From Russula earlei (taxonomy: Eukaryota > Basidiomycota > Agaricomycetes > Russulales > Russulaceae): 64,000 nucleotides of DNA. The notes beneath the pieces were generated by a model. It had not been told where the DNA came from. It did not search any database and worked only from the letters and a program-made list of their open reading frames with translations. Positions 43,516-55,067 of the stretch are shown here, piece after piece. Position numbers and translations under genes: made by a program. Numbering within the stretch: position 1 is the first letter of the stretch; the number at the start of each line of letters is the position of its first letter. The stretch is from positions 62,001 through 126,000 of the forward strand of contig JAGFNK010000112.1 of the NCBI GenBank assembly GCA_025769875.1, written 5' to 3'.

Positions 43516-45809
43516 GAGGCTGAAAAGTAATTATCAGACTTACGACAGAGTTGAACGAGAAGAGAAGAGAGCAGGCTACAGATTGTTCTAATGTCCCGTT
43601 TCCTATAGCTAAATGTTCCTCGTTATCCAATAGCAGCTTCACTTGCTCATGATTACCTTGCTATCACGACGTCTTCAGCGTCAAGCGAGCGTACATTCTC
43701 TTCAGCTGGTATTACCCTGAGCGAACGACGTACTTGGCCCAAAGGTGATGTCATGGAAGCCTTGCAATGCCTAAATGACTTGCCACTTGAGGGCACTGAG
43801 TTGAACAGAAACACAAGGGACTGGAGATTGGCCAAGGCCATACAATGCAATCTGTAAGTGATGGGGCATGTGTCTGGTCAACAAAACTCTCCTGTGAAAG
43901 GTCATCCACCTGATGTGACCCTTGATGCACCAAGTATTGGGACAAGCCTGAAGGATACAGCCATTTGGCCAAACAACCTATGAATAATTGCATCGCAATG
44001 CCAGATCTTCTCAGAAGTGTTCATAAACTGAGAAGAGATGATCAGTAGAGACCGTGTCTCCTGGAAGGACCCAGAACAGACAAGGTGGCATATCCTCGAC
44101 TGAACGGCTGAGGTGAATGCTTGACAGGTAACTTCGTCGGGTCCGCGATGTAGTCTATTACCCGTCGCAGAGCGCGCCTGTGTCAGGATTCAGGAACAAA
44201 ACAATGTTGTCAATCAGATTCAAACGTTGTGATCATGTCAGATGTCAGCTGAACGCCGCTGTCAAAGCCTTTGAAACGCACATGCGGTGTTGGCCCAATG
44301 TGCGACTGGCCGCCGGGCTTTTCCGGCTATCATATTGGCGTGTAACTTTGCTTCCCCCCGAACAGTGGAAGTGCCAGTGACTCAGTGAAAGGCGCGTGGC
44401 CGCAGGGCCATCTCGAACTAGTAGCAGTCGAAATATGCTGCATTCCGAGCTTATCACTGGACTGTCATTCTTTGGTTACTATTTCATTTCCAGAGTTTCT
44501 CTGATGGTTCTTCAAACATTATAATAAACCGGAGAACAAGATCAAAGCTCTTAACAGGCACCCAATCGAATATCTTGGCAGCCCTGGTGGCACATTTGAA
44601 TACAGATTGGAAAACAGCCGTGCCCTTCGGCGAACCCTCTTCAAGTGGGAGGGCTCAGGTTCCCTCTCGCAGCATTGTTCGCTGTCCTAACGTGCCACAA
44701 TATGTATCTTGAGCTTTGTATTGGAATCCGATAATTCGATTCCAAACGGCAAACGCTGCATAGGAGCAGGGCAGACGCAAAATTGGCGTCTAATTTCACC
44801 TAATCATTACTATGGTCACGGTCTGCCTGCCTCGACCAGTGTGCCCTTTCCATGTCCATCTCGCTCTTACGGCCCCCTCCCTACTTAGCTCCGTGGCTAC
44901 GAGGTCTGGGTGCTCAAGATTCGGGCGCTATCACTGTTGGCCAAGACAGGGCATTGAAGTACAGTCTCCAAGTGTCTATCATAATATTTGACTCTTTGTT
45001 CCAGAATGTATGCGCACTGCCAAAGACCAGGGGCCTCCATGACATGATTCATGTGCAGCTGCATCTCATTCATATCGCTACTGATTCAGAATTGTTCTTT
45101 TTCTTTCTTTACATTGCCTCTAATGGTGTTTTACTCTCTAAGCCACGCTCGGCCGCTGTAATCAGGTATCCCGTCCACATCACAATCGCACTTTCTGGAT
45201 GCGCGGAATGGAAACGAGTGTCCTACTCCTACCTTTTCATATTGTATGGAGTTCAGCAGACCCCTCTGTCACGACTGCATCATCGAAACGCCCCGTGCCC
45301 GATGACCTTGTTTCTCTCACAGTTAAATGTGCCCTCTTTCCACACATCTGGGAGGTAATGGCACAGGCGGGGCCAAGTATTTCTTTACCCGTTAGCGACC
45401 ACGACCGCTGAACTTGTAAGGTTAAATGTACAGCATACATCTATGAAATGCTACCTGGGCCCCGGATCGTTTTAGTATGTAGCTCATCTAGAACTGTACA
45501 TGTCGGATGGGACCTAAGGAGCGGATGCCGTCATGCCCGCCCGGTAGTCGTAACAAGGGCGATGATGCGTGGCTGGAGCAAAGAAGGTGAGTTGGAAAGG
45601 TCTAACAGTATACATGGTACCAAAATACTCAGGGTATTAGTACATAAAGATGAAACGTAGTACACGCACTGCGCGTGGAATATGCTAAGTCTAGTGTGAC
45701 AAATCTACTAGCTGGGAGGTTGAGCTAACGATACAGTAGGAGATGAATGCGAGGAAGAAAAACCGAGAAAAAAGCACATTCAAAATTGGCAACAGAGGCA
45801 AGTGATTGA
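43516..45809. other. No supported gene
   Basis: The sequence upstream of the NACHT-ankyrin remnant should hold the missing front of that gene, but no P-loop or effector motif is seen. A 168-codon frame at 44852-45358 has no domain and poor coding character. A T/C tract at 45095-45115 is the only other visible feature. Confidence 0.45.
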
Positions 45810-47155
45810 TCAGCTTCCCATTGTAAGCGATCTTCCGTTGAGCTCACGATACAAGCGTTCGATCCTGCGTTCGGCATCGGTAAGCTGCTGTCTGAGATCC
45901 TCTATTTCCTTATGGCGTCGAGCCTCGTTCTCGCGGAGTTGCAAAAGCTCATCGACACTTTCTATAGCTGCATGAAACCACAAGAAAAAGTGATTGATTA
46001 CTGGTCCGATGGCGGCAATGTCTAGGCACCCACCTCGTTCCAGACACTCGCTACGCTTAGCATGAGGATCTTGCGGGAATAGGCGATGGCGCAGTTTTTC
46101 AAACAACTGCTTTTCAATGTCCCGAAATGTTTTAGCGTACCTGCGCTTCTTGTCTCGTACATCCCGCACGCTGCCATCCGAATCACGCTCCTCTTCACCC
46201 TCGTCGGTCAGCGGCTCTGATGCAGCGGCAGAGCGTGGGGTAACACGGGACTGTCTGCCCACGGGGTCATATCGTGAACTACCACGAGTTGACTCTGAGG
46301 GCGAGCGGCGCATCACTCCTTTCCCTTTATTCTCGCCCAATGAAGTCGCAACGCCAAGAGTAGAGGTAACCGGGCTGGCACTGACATTCATGCCAACGCT
46401 ATGAGAAGGCCAGATATCCGGGGAAGAGGTAAAAGGCTTCATATCGATTGTTTGCGATAAGTGGGGCGAGGTGGATGCGGCAGAGACAGAACTTACGTGA
46501 GCGCCAAATTGCAACGAGCTCTCGTGTGGGTCACTTGGTGAACCTGAACTCGGCGAGGCTGGGAAGGGCACAGCTATTGGAAAGTAGACTCCGTAAGCAA
46601 GGTACTGCTGCGCGTGATAACGGTGATGATTGTGGTGAGTTGAACAGCCTTACCCATGAGTAGCGCCAAGAAAGTGGTTGCGGGTTTGTAATGCTCTCGG
46701 GGGTGGTAGCGCCGGCGCGAATGCGTTGCCCTCGTGGCTCGGCGAGACCATGCCGCCGAGGGTGTGCAATGTAGTGGAGGGTGGATTCTCTGAAGAAGCG
46801 CCGGCATCCAGCAAATGCGCATCCCATGGCGCGGCGTACTGCCACGATACGGTATCTTGGTAGGTCGATGCGCTGTGGTGGGGCGACGAGAAAACGAATC
46901 ATCAGCCATGATGGCGACGCCAGGAGGGAACAAATATTGTGCATACCTGGAGAGCTGGTGATGGTCTGCTGGATGGTACGGCATCATGGAACCAGTCAGA
47001 CGTTGGTCTGTGAGTGGGTTCATGGCGAAGAATGGTGGCGATGAGGGAACTGATTCAGATGAGTGAAAAGAACTGGGGACAGCGGTGTGGGTATGGGAGC
47101 GATCAGTGGGGGAGGAGGTCGTTCCGTGCGGAGGTGGTCCGCGAGAGGACTGCAT
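45810..47155 (-). CDS. bHLH-like transcription factor, about 374 aa
   Basis: Minus-strand exons: 47155-46947, 46872-46654, 46573-46034 and 45967-45810. The N-terminal half is rich in Ser, Pro, His and Thr. Near the C-terminus DKKRRYAKTFRDIEKQLFEKLRHRLF forms a basic stretch and first helix (two pieces here, about residues 270-295), then a loop QDPHAKRSECLE. After the 66-nt intron at 46033-45968 come a second helix AIESVDELLQL and a heptad-like coiled coil (RRHKEIEDLRQQLTDAERRI). This is a bHLH-zipper layout, though the classical His-Glu-Arg DNA contact set is not obvious. One base in the CCC run 46653-46655 must be dropped for exon 2 to join exon 3 in phase. A GTAAGT..AAG stretch of 60 nt within exon 3 could also be a skipped intron. 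It would act in the nucleus. Confidence 0.7.
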
Positions 47156-48455
47156 AGTAGAAGAACGAAAGAAGTACGATGAAGAGTGGAGTGGAATTCG
47201 GGAGAAGAAAGGGCCATGTGCCTGTGGCTATATAGGATCAAGGGAAGACGAAACGCCATGGTGAGCGAAGGATGAGCTTGGAGTAGCAAAACGTGACGAC
47301 GAGGTAACAGTGCCGTTTTTTCGTCTGCGGATGGGTGAATGAATATGGATGGCTATGTCAGCCCTCGCTAGGGACACTCATGGCTGTTCGGTTCGATTGA
47401 GTGCGACCAGGGTGCTGGCGCTGCCCTTGTTCGCGATAAAACGCAGGCGTTTGAAGCATTTGACCATAAACCTGATCTAGATCGTCATTGTACAGCGGAT
47501 TCAGTTAGTTGCCGGCCACAGACTCGAGGGAGAGGTACAGCTCCCCCGGAATTGATTGCATTACGGTAACCCATCACAGCACGGCCCGTGGGTGCGACCG
47601 ACGACCGACGACCGACGACGGGCTGCGACAGCGACGGCCTGTCCCTCCCAACTTGTTACTCGATCTGAGTGGCAAGACAGCGGGTACTTACCGGTCTCTC
47701 TCTCAACAATCTGTTTCATCGTCACCACCCACACCCGCGCAGCCTAAAGCCTGTTTCATATCCTCAAACAGCACTCTACTTGATTCCATCCGTGCAGAAT
47801 AATAGAGTATGCATCATGTCCAACCCACAAAGCAAAATGTACTGTACGGGACCTAAAAAAAATGAAATCCGGGCATGGTAGAGAGGAGGAAAATTCATAA
47901 AGAGAGGTTCACAAAAATGAATGTGAGGGACGGCATCAGTGGAGGTGAGGCGCGGGGGGGGACTGTGATCTCGATGGTGATCGATCGGTACAACGAGCGC
48001 CTACTAATTTTGGAAGTGTGAGAGTAAACCAGGCCAAGAGGTCTCAACCAACGGGGAAAAGAAGCTACGACACGGCGATCAAGTTGAGCGTAAAGCTGCA
48101 TGCGTGGAGCGGGGCGAGGCGCAGAGCGAGTCACAAGTGGCGGGGCAGCGGGACGGGATGGTACAGGGTCCGTGGTGGTGAGCGAGGGAAAAAAAAAAGG
48201 AAGAAATAGTACAATAGGCGCTCACACCCGGAAGTGAAGAAAGTGCGAATCGTCGCCGGTCGATGCGCCAAATGGCCTCCGTGCCTGCCGTGTAATCGGC
48301 TCGTCCTAACCACCGCTCTCGATCACATGATGACGCACTTGCAACAACCTGAGCTGACTTGGTCCTCGCCACGCTGCACAGCGCGCCCCTGCCCTGGCAC
48401 GGCAGATGGCTTGATGTCGGCCGTCGTCAGGCCTGCGGGTAACTTTGATCGTCCC
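47156..48455. other. Intergenic between two minus-strand genes
   Basis: The part nearest 47155 (to about 47290) reads CT-rich on the minus strand and should be the promoter of the bHLH-like gene. Three tandem CGACGAC-type units lie at 47597-47621. The rest has no recognisable frame. Confidence 0.45.
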
Positions 48456-50547
48456 TCATGGTTCACGTCCCCTACAGTCGCTTGATATCTCGAGAACGGA
48501 GCTGGAGAAGGTTGCATCCGCATCCGCGCATGCTCCTTCCGACTTGACTCTCTCACCCTCCGTTTGCTTGTCTCCGCCCTTCGGCGGGGACCCGGCGAGT
48601 GTGAGATCCCGCTCTTCGGCTTCTGCCTCGTAGCCCACGCGTACGTCCGCCATGGGTATGGCTTCATCCTCCAGTTGTGGGCGGTACTTTGAATAATCGT
48701 AGCCAAATGTGCCCGGTGCCTAATATGAGGCAGGTGGCAGACAAAATCTCAGCATCTGTTTCCCAAACCAGTAGACTGACTCCCAGATCAGCACTTACTG
48801 GTTCTGGAGTGACTGAGGGAGGTCTCTTCTGTCGTCTCCCATCCGCACTAGTATAAAACTCGTCCATGCCTTTCTTACGAGCCACCACGGGTACCACTAC
48901 CTGGGCGTGCATCAAGAAATATCAAATCATGCTCAGATACACACGAAAGGGACATGCGCACATCGTCCCAGTTACCACCGGGCGACACGGGTTGCGTCCA
49001 GGTGGGGATCGCATCTGCCATGTCCTCTTCTGTGGGCACCGGATATTCACCAACTGACCGTCTCTTGGAGCCATCACGATTGGGTCGTGCTTGGCTTCCC
49101 GGCGGCGCGCGAGATCGAGACTTTTTCGCTGATGGTGACTGGGAAATCGCGGCAGGGCTTTTCGCACGCCTCTTCGGCGTCTGTGGCGCACCTGCAAGTA
49201 TCAGAGGGTGGGACGGAGGTGCAGCAATATCTCGACGGGCATTGCGAGACGCCGCCTTTGGTGACTCGGGCTCTGCGGCAGCCGGGGGAGCTGCTTGAGT
49301 GGGGGTCGGCGTCCTCGGGGGTTCGGGTAGTTGGCGGGAAAATGATGGCGTTGGAATTCGGGAAGGCTGTGTCGTACGCGACGCACTCCGCGACCGAGGG
49401 CCACCGCCACTGCTGCCAACCCCTGGAGCATGCGTTCGGCCGTCAATGACCCCAAGACCAGGATACTGGTGTGAACTAATGGAAGACGCTGGGTGTGAGC
49501 CCACATGCGTCAAGCTTTCGGTAGATCCCCGTTCGAGATCGCTCTCAAAGTCCGTGCCATCCTCGATGTCCGTCGGAGGGGCTTCGTCGAGTACTCTCGC
49601 ATGTTCACTGTCCGCCTCCATGTAAAAGCTCAAGCGCACATCGGTACTGCCCGCACGTCGCCGCCGCACACCTGTACCACCATTCCGCCAGTGGTCGGGT
49701 GGACGCGATGGCGCGTGCCCATAACTGGCAATCTCGAGCATCTCCATACGTCGCCCAACACGAAGTTCGCCAACGCCGCCATTGCGAGAGACTTCACCTC
49801 GATACCAGTGCTCGAATGGCCGTTCTTCAGAGTCCACAGACGGTCGCGGCGCTAGGCTGTCGATGGAAGGACTGCGCGTTCGAGGAGGTTGCTTCTGCTG
49901 TGCAGCAGAGCCGTGGGGACCGTCTGATGATAGATGGTGACGCGAACTGTGTCCACCATTACGACCTTCTTCCTGCGCCACACCCACAACCTGAGCATGT
50001 CCGGAAGCGCTCGCCGTGCGGGTACGCGGTACGGGGATGCGCGTTGGCTTGACGTCAGAGAGACGGGGGGTGTTGGGTGACACGGCACGGTCATTAGGGC
50101 GTGAAGCCGTAGTAATGTTGAGGTCGATGAGCTTGGGCTGGGATAAGGTGCGCGTCCGCTTAAACGGTGACCCCGTCCTGGTGGGCGTCGATGGGCGGTC
50201 ATCAGAGATCGATGGACGTGGTGCATGCAAACTGGGCCTGGGTATGCCGCTGGGTCGTGGAGAGAAAGAGATTGCAGGGGCATCTTCTCGCTGGTGGTAT
50301 TGGAGTGAATGATGAGATGATCTAGTGAATTCTGGCGAGTTGTCTTGGACAGAAGCAATCGAAGCGGCCGAGATTCGCTTGGCAAGGATGAGACTTTCAT
50401 TCTCGAGACCTGTTGATGGCATGCGGAGTGTAGGGAGAACACGGTAATGAAATAAGACGCACGCTTTCTAAGAGTTGGGACGATGGTCTCGTCCCACGAG
50501 GGGACAATTGGTGGCAATGCAGATTGCGCGGTGGCGGTCAGAGCCAT
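48456..50547 (-). CDS. Unknown Ser/Pro/Arg-rich protein, 632 aa
   Basis: Minus-strand exons 50547-50463, 50409-48962, 48900-48799 and 48719-48456 give 633 codons with no frame break. It opens with MALTATAQSALPPIVPSWDE and a short amphipathic segment LENESLILAKRISAASIASV. A 400-residue Ser/Pro/Arg/Thr-rich, probably disordered, region follows with many SP/TP sites (SPFKRTRTLSQPK, RTRSPSIDS) that suit proline-directed kinases. Then comes a basic stretch (TPKRRAKSPAA..SAKKSRSRA) that could be a nuclear signal. The best-conserved-looking part is the C-terminal AIPTWTQPVSPGGNWDDV joined to VVPVVARKKGMDEFYTSADG and TFGYDYSKYRPQ. I do not recognise a family, so no function is given. Confidence 0.75.
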
Positions 50548-52478
50548 ACAAAATTAGAAGGGTAGGTGTGGAGGAGGCAAAGTTAGCAAGAAAACGAAAA
50601 AGGATATCTCATCGGAAAATGGGAGATGGATGGGTAGAAAGGGATTGTAGATAGCAAAGCTTGAGCTTGCCAGCGCTCCGGGGTGATTGGATGAGTCCAA
50701 CGGTCAACTTGTCAACCGTTCAACCGTTAGCCGTGGGTGATGGGATGGGATCGTTCGGTGTCCGGTTGGTGTCCGGGGTCCTCATTCTCAGTAGCTCACT
50801 CGCTCGCTCTCCTCCGACGATCACCGTGCCCGCAGCTCACGGCGAGTCACTACGTGCTCACCATCGTTGTAATTTTTGTCGTCTTCGCTAGCGAAGAACC
50901 CCTCGATCTTTGGCGGAGGTGCGGAGATGGCCCACGGTGAGATACCTTCGCCCTTCCCCGCGTTGCTAATGAGCTTACACGCTGGAGAAGAGAACAGTAT
51001 AGTAGTAATGCCGAAAATGCGTGTTTTGTGCCGAAAATGGGAGAAGACGGGTCCACGACATCATCTCCAGGTCCATCAGTGGTGTACGCTATATGCTTGA
51101 GCTAGCGGCCAATGGCATGCAGCATCGTTCTTGTACCTTCCGAATATCCCTGAAGCACCCGTTGGCCTGCCCTTTCCCGGCTGCGAAAACGGGTTTTCGA
51201 GCTAAAAGATGTGACGGGCGCGCGTTCTCTTCCCCCTATCCTTCCCATCGCTCGGTGCGTGTTTCTTTTTTCTTTTCTTTTCTTTTCCTTTTCATTGCCC
51301 TTTCTGACCTCTCCTCACAGTGACACAGCATGGCCTGGACTGGACGTGAAAATGAGCTTTAGGCCGCGACGTGCGTTCGTTTTCCACTGCTTTCGTTCGT
51401 GTTCGTCCTCCTCCTCTCCTGTCCTCCCCCCCTGCTCCTTCCTTCTTCCTTGACCTCTCCTCACAGCATGACCAGGACCCGGTGTGAAAAGTGAGTTTTT
51501 TTTCTCTTTCGATTTTGTGAGTTTTCGAGGAAACCCATTTTCCTAAGTGGCCCCCTTTGAGAAGGTGTTTCCCTCCCACCTTCTCCCCTTCCCCTGCACC
51601 TCAATGCCCTCTGCCTTACGAGATCCTCCGGCATGTGTGGTGACTCCAGGCCAAGACCACAAGAATAACATTCAATGTGTGTGATGCTGAATTTACTCTT
51701 TCTTTCATTTGTCTCTCCAACTCCTCTGGCGGATTACTATAAATTACAAGCACATGGCCTCAGCGAACTTTTTGTGGTTGCATAATCCTGTCACCTGGCT
51801 GCATTTGGGAGTTTAAGACGAGCCCGGCTGTGCAAGACTTTTGGGCCAGTCAATCGGAGCTTCCAAAATTGACGAAGTCTTTAGATGGACAACATCCATG
51901 GTGGCTGTAGTTGAGTCGGTCGTAATTGGCGCGGCAGGGATCAGTGGAGAGAAGGGATCGTATGAATCCCCAAAAAGTCCTTATAAATTACACATTTCAG
52001 AGTACCGCCATGTGCGAGCTCGGTCGGCCCATCGCCCTCCTCAAAGCAGTCACGCTACCGCCGTTGTTCACTACTGCGCTTGAAATAAGAACTGGTCACT
52101 ATCGTTCCTTGCAAAGCATTGAACATTGTTTCTCCGAATCCGAGATATTGTTCTGTTATAGATCGGATGGTGGGATTGGAGATGAACTCTGTGTCGAAGC
52201 TATAGTAAAGGAGGGTGAGATAAGTCCTGGTGGTGACTGCGAGCGATGAGAGAGACGTGAGACTCGCGCGAAATTGGTAGAACGGTTGACACCGGCCAGA
52301 ACGGCGGATAAAAGGACTGCATCAATTGCATAGTGTGTAAGTCTTCCGAGGACCATATTGTGAGTTTGGATGGATGGTAGGATAGGTCACGAAAACGAAG
52401 GTTGATCGGTCCTGAGATTGATCGGTCTGTCACGTACACATGCCCCTCTGACGCCAACTCTGACTCGCGCAGACGACA
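50548..52478. other. Divergent intergenic region
   Basis: It lies between the unknown protein (minus) and EF-Ts (plus), so it holds both promoters. CT-rich stretches at 51255-51290 and 51390-51450 are notable. Two GACCTCTCCTCACAG copies (51306-51320 and 51452-51466) suggest a short local duplication. No gene is seen. Confidence 0.5.
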
Positions 52479-53553
52479 ATGACGACAATGATTAGAGTAC
52501 GACCACCCGCCTTCACGTCCATTCGTTTTTATTCTGTAAACGCAGAAAAGCACCCTCTCAAACTTGTTGCCGAGCTGCGCAAGCTCACGGAGGTGTCGAT
52601 CACAAAAGCACGCAAAGCCCTCGCCGCCTCGAACAACGACCCGCTCGCCGCACTCGAGTGGCTAAAAAACGACCTCGTGGCCTCCGGCGCGAAAAAGGCC
52701 GCCAATGTCGCGCACCGCACCGCGGGCGAGGGCCTCGTCGGCGCGTCCATCCTCTCGCACGGGACGGGCGGTGGCGGCCGCTGCCACGGCCGCGTGCGTG
52801 CCGCGCTCGTCGAGCTCAACTGCGAGACGGACTTTGTGGCGCGCGATGCGCTCTTTGGACGTCTCGTCGCGGACGTGGCACATACAGCCGCGTCCCTCGC
52901 CGAGCCGCGGCCGGGGGGGATCGAGCGACGACGACGGCCTACGTCAGAGCTACGTGCATCCCGTCCCGCGTGAGCAGCTCCTCGACGCGCCTCTGCTGTC
53001 CGCGCAGGGTTCGAGCGTGGGAGGACCAGGCAATGGCCTCGGGACGGTCGGGAGGGCAATTCGCGATGCGATTGCGGAAGTGGGCGAGAACATCATGCTG
53101 CAGCGCGCCGTAAGCGTCGTACACGATCCCATCCCCCGCGCGCATGCCGATCTCGGTCTTTGCGTCGCGTCATACACCCACGGCGGGGTGGAACACGCTC
53201 AGAGCGGCCGCATTGGCGCTCTGGCTCTCATCGCGCTCAACTCCCCTCGTCTGACGCCGCTGCTGAGCACGCTCGACTTTCGGGAGGAACTCGAGCGCGT
53301 CGAGCGCTCGCTGGCGCGGCAGATCGTCGGGTTTGACACGTCAGCGATACGCGGTAGTGCGGAGGGCGCTCTGTACGATCAGCCATTCATGATGTTCGGA
53401 GGTGCGCTCGAAGGGGAAACCGTTGGGGCTGCTTCGGCGCGATGGGCGAGGAAGAAGCTGCTCGTAGTCGATACGGATGGAGCGGACAGGGGTGGTTTGG
53501 AGGTGCTGGAATTCGTGAAATGGACGGTTGGAGAATCGTCAGATGCGGCATAA
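52479..53553 (+). CDS. TSF1: Mitochondrial elongation factor Ts, about 357 aa
   Basis: The start at 52479 gives an N-terminus with Arg and no acidic residues (IRVRPPAFTSIRFYS), suited to a mitochondrial targeting signal. The UBA-like domain follows (LVAELRKLTEVSITKARKAL, LAALEWL), then the EF-Ts signature NCETDFVARD. The dimerisation-like C-terminal part includes AEVGENIMLQRA and ARQIVGFDT. EF-Ts recycles EF-Tu-GDP to EF-Tu-GTP in the matrix. The frame breaks at the G7 run 52913-52919; one base less restores 358 codons. No intron is needed. Confidence 0.9.
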
Positions 53554-53749
53554 ATTGAGACAATTCGTTCGTTTCCCCTATCGCATCTATCATGGCCATG
53601 AACATATACTCTATCAAGTAATATACTGTAGGTTGCACAGATACCGGACAGTTTGAGTAAGCTACCAGAAGTTGGATGGAATGTGTAGGCATATGAACCT
53701 GTGCAACATAGTGGCATACATGTCTATATGTGGCATACAGTCAACTGTC

Positions 53750-54480
53750 ATAGCCCATGCTGTGATAACTCATAATCTATAAGAACCCATAGAATCTTGT
53801 GTCCACCAATTGTGTTCCTAATTAAAACCCATAAAACATCAATACACAATAACTCATAGCTCAGCAGCCATCCATGTTGTGATTGCCCAGTCAAGATGCA
53901 TGCATGATTGAGATTGATTGTGGGTGAGTGATGTTGCCAATGAGGATGAGTCAAATGAGTAACAGATACCAGATGGGTACTGGCAGGTGTTGGTTGAGAC
54001 AGAGGTGAAGATGAGAGGCCAGTATGAGTGTCTTGAAACAAGGTGGTTGCAAAGGAGTACCTTGGAAGTGGGGATGTTTAAAGAAAGCAGTGTTGAGTAC
54101 TCACTGCTGGGCTGAACTACAGCCTGCAGGGGCAGTTGGTGAAAGCAAGGATGATGTGCCAGACTTGTATAGCAATGAAGTTGATGATGACAAGTTGAGT
54201 CCAAAGGACTAACCAGACAGGGACAGGGAAGGGACCTGGAGGATGTTAGACAAGGATGCCAGGGTCTACTGAACCTTGCAGTCACACAGGAGTACCAGAG
54301 GTAGGGCAGAGGAACTGTAATGCACAGTCACAAAGGAGTACACAGGGAAGTGAGGGAAGTCTTTAAACTCCACTGTCTTGAAGGAGAATGGAGGGAACAA
54401 TGGTACAGCTGCAGTCATAATGGAGTACAGGGGGTGAATCACAAATAGACAGTCTAAGGACTGTCATTGACAATTGGTGG
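53750..54480 (-). mobile_element. LTR family B, reversed copy (ends approximate)
   Basis: Read on the minus strand this matches the right part of the plus-strand family-B LTR (56560-56900): the TATA-side hairpin region (CAGTC..GACTGT at 54440-54465), GAGTACTC, and the stem-loop GTACCAG..CTGGTAT at about 53960-53985. Its outer ends could not be fixed. Confidence 0.6.
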
Positions 54481-55067
54481 GTTCATATACATGACAGGTG
54501 ATGGCACACAGACCATCTGACTAATACTTGAGGGCAGGTCTACTGTCCTCCTACAGGTGCATTCAGCAAACAATCTCCTACTCACATATAGAGCAGAGTT
54601 TGAACCTAAGCCTGTTTACCAGTAAATGGACACTGCTGTTGACCAAATGATGAAGTCTTGTGACTGTGGACATGTTTCGTCCTATGACCTGAGCATGCCC
54701 TGTGACTGGGGTGCTTGTGACTTATGTGTTCCCTGTGACTGGGACTTGGGTAGTAGTGCTGCTGTGCAGTGGCAGGTTTGACAGTCTGGATGGGATGAAG
54801 TGGCCCATGCCTCCCTGATACTGATTCCTGACATCTTCTCAATTGTGTTGGCTTTGTGGTGTATGTCCCTCTGTGAGGAAGTTGGTGACTGGGTATTGGA
54901 GAGTGTCTGGATGAAGCCTTGGAGTGAGGATGACTACTTGGTTCTTCCATTGAGGGTAAAGGTAATTGTCATATGATGTCATGGTGGTAAGGCACTAAGG
55001 GGTGTAAGGAGTGGTTTGTAAAATTCATCCCCTTTTTGTAATCTGTTTGCACCAGCAAACTGCAAAA
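54481..55067. other. Transposon-island sequence, no gene
   Basis: Short repeats such as CCCTGTGACTGGG (54698-54712 and 54730-54744) and TGTGACT occur. No coding frame is recognised. It ends in a 15-bp direct repeat (55053-55067) that recurs at 56910-56924. Confidence 0.4.

Noticed and set aside
44852..45358. 168-codon plus-strand frame
   Set aside because: No domain, mixed hydrophobic composition, no splice support; treated as chance.
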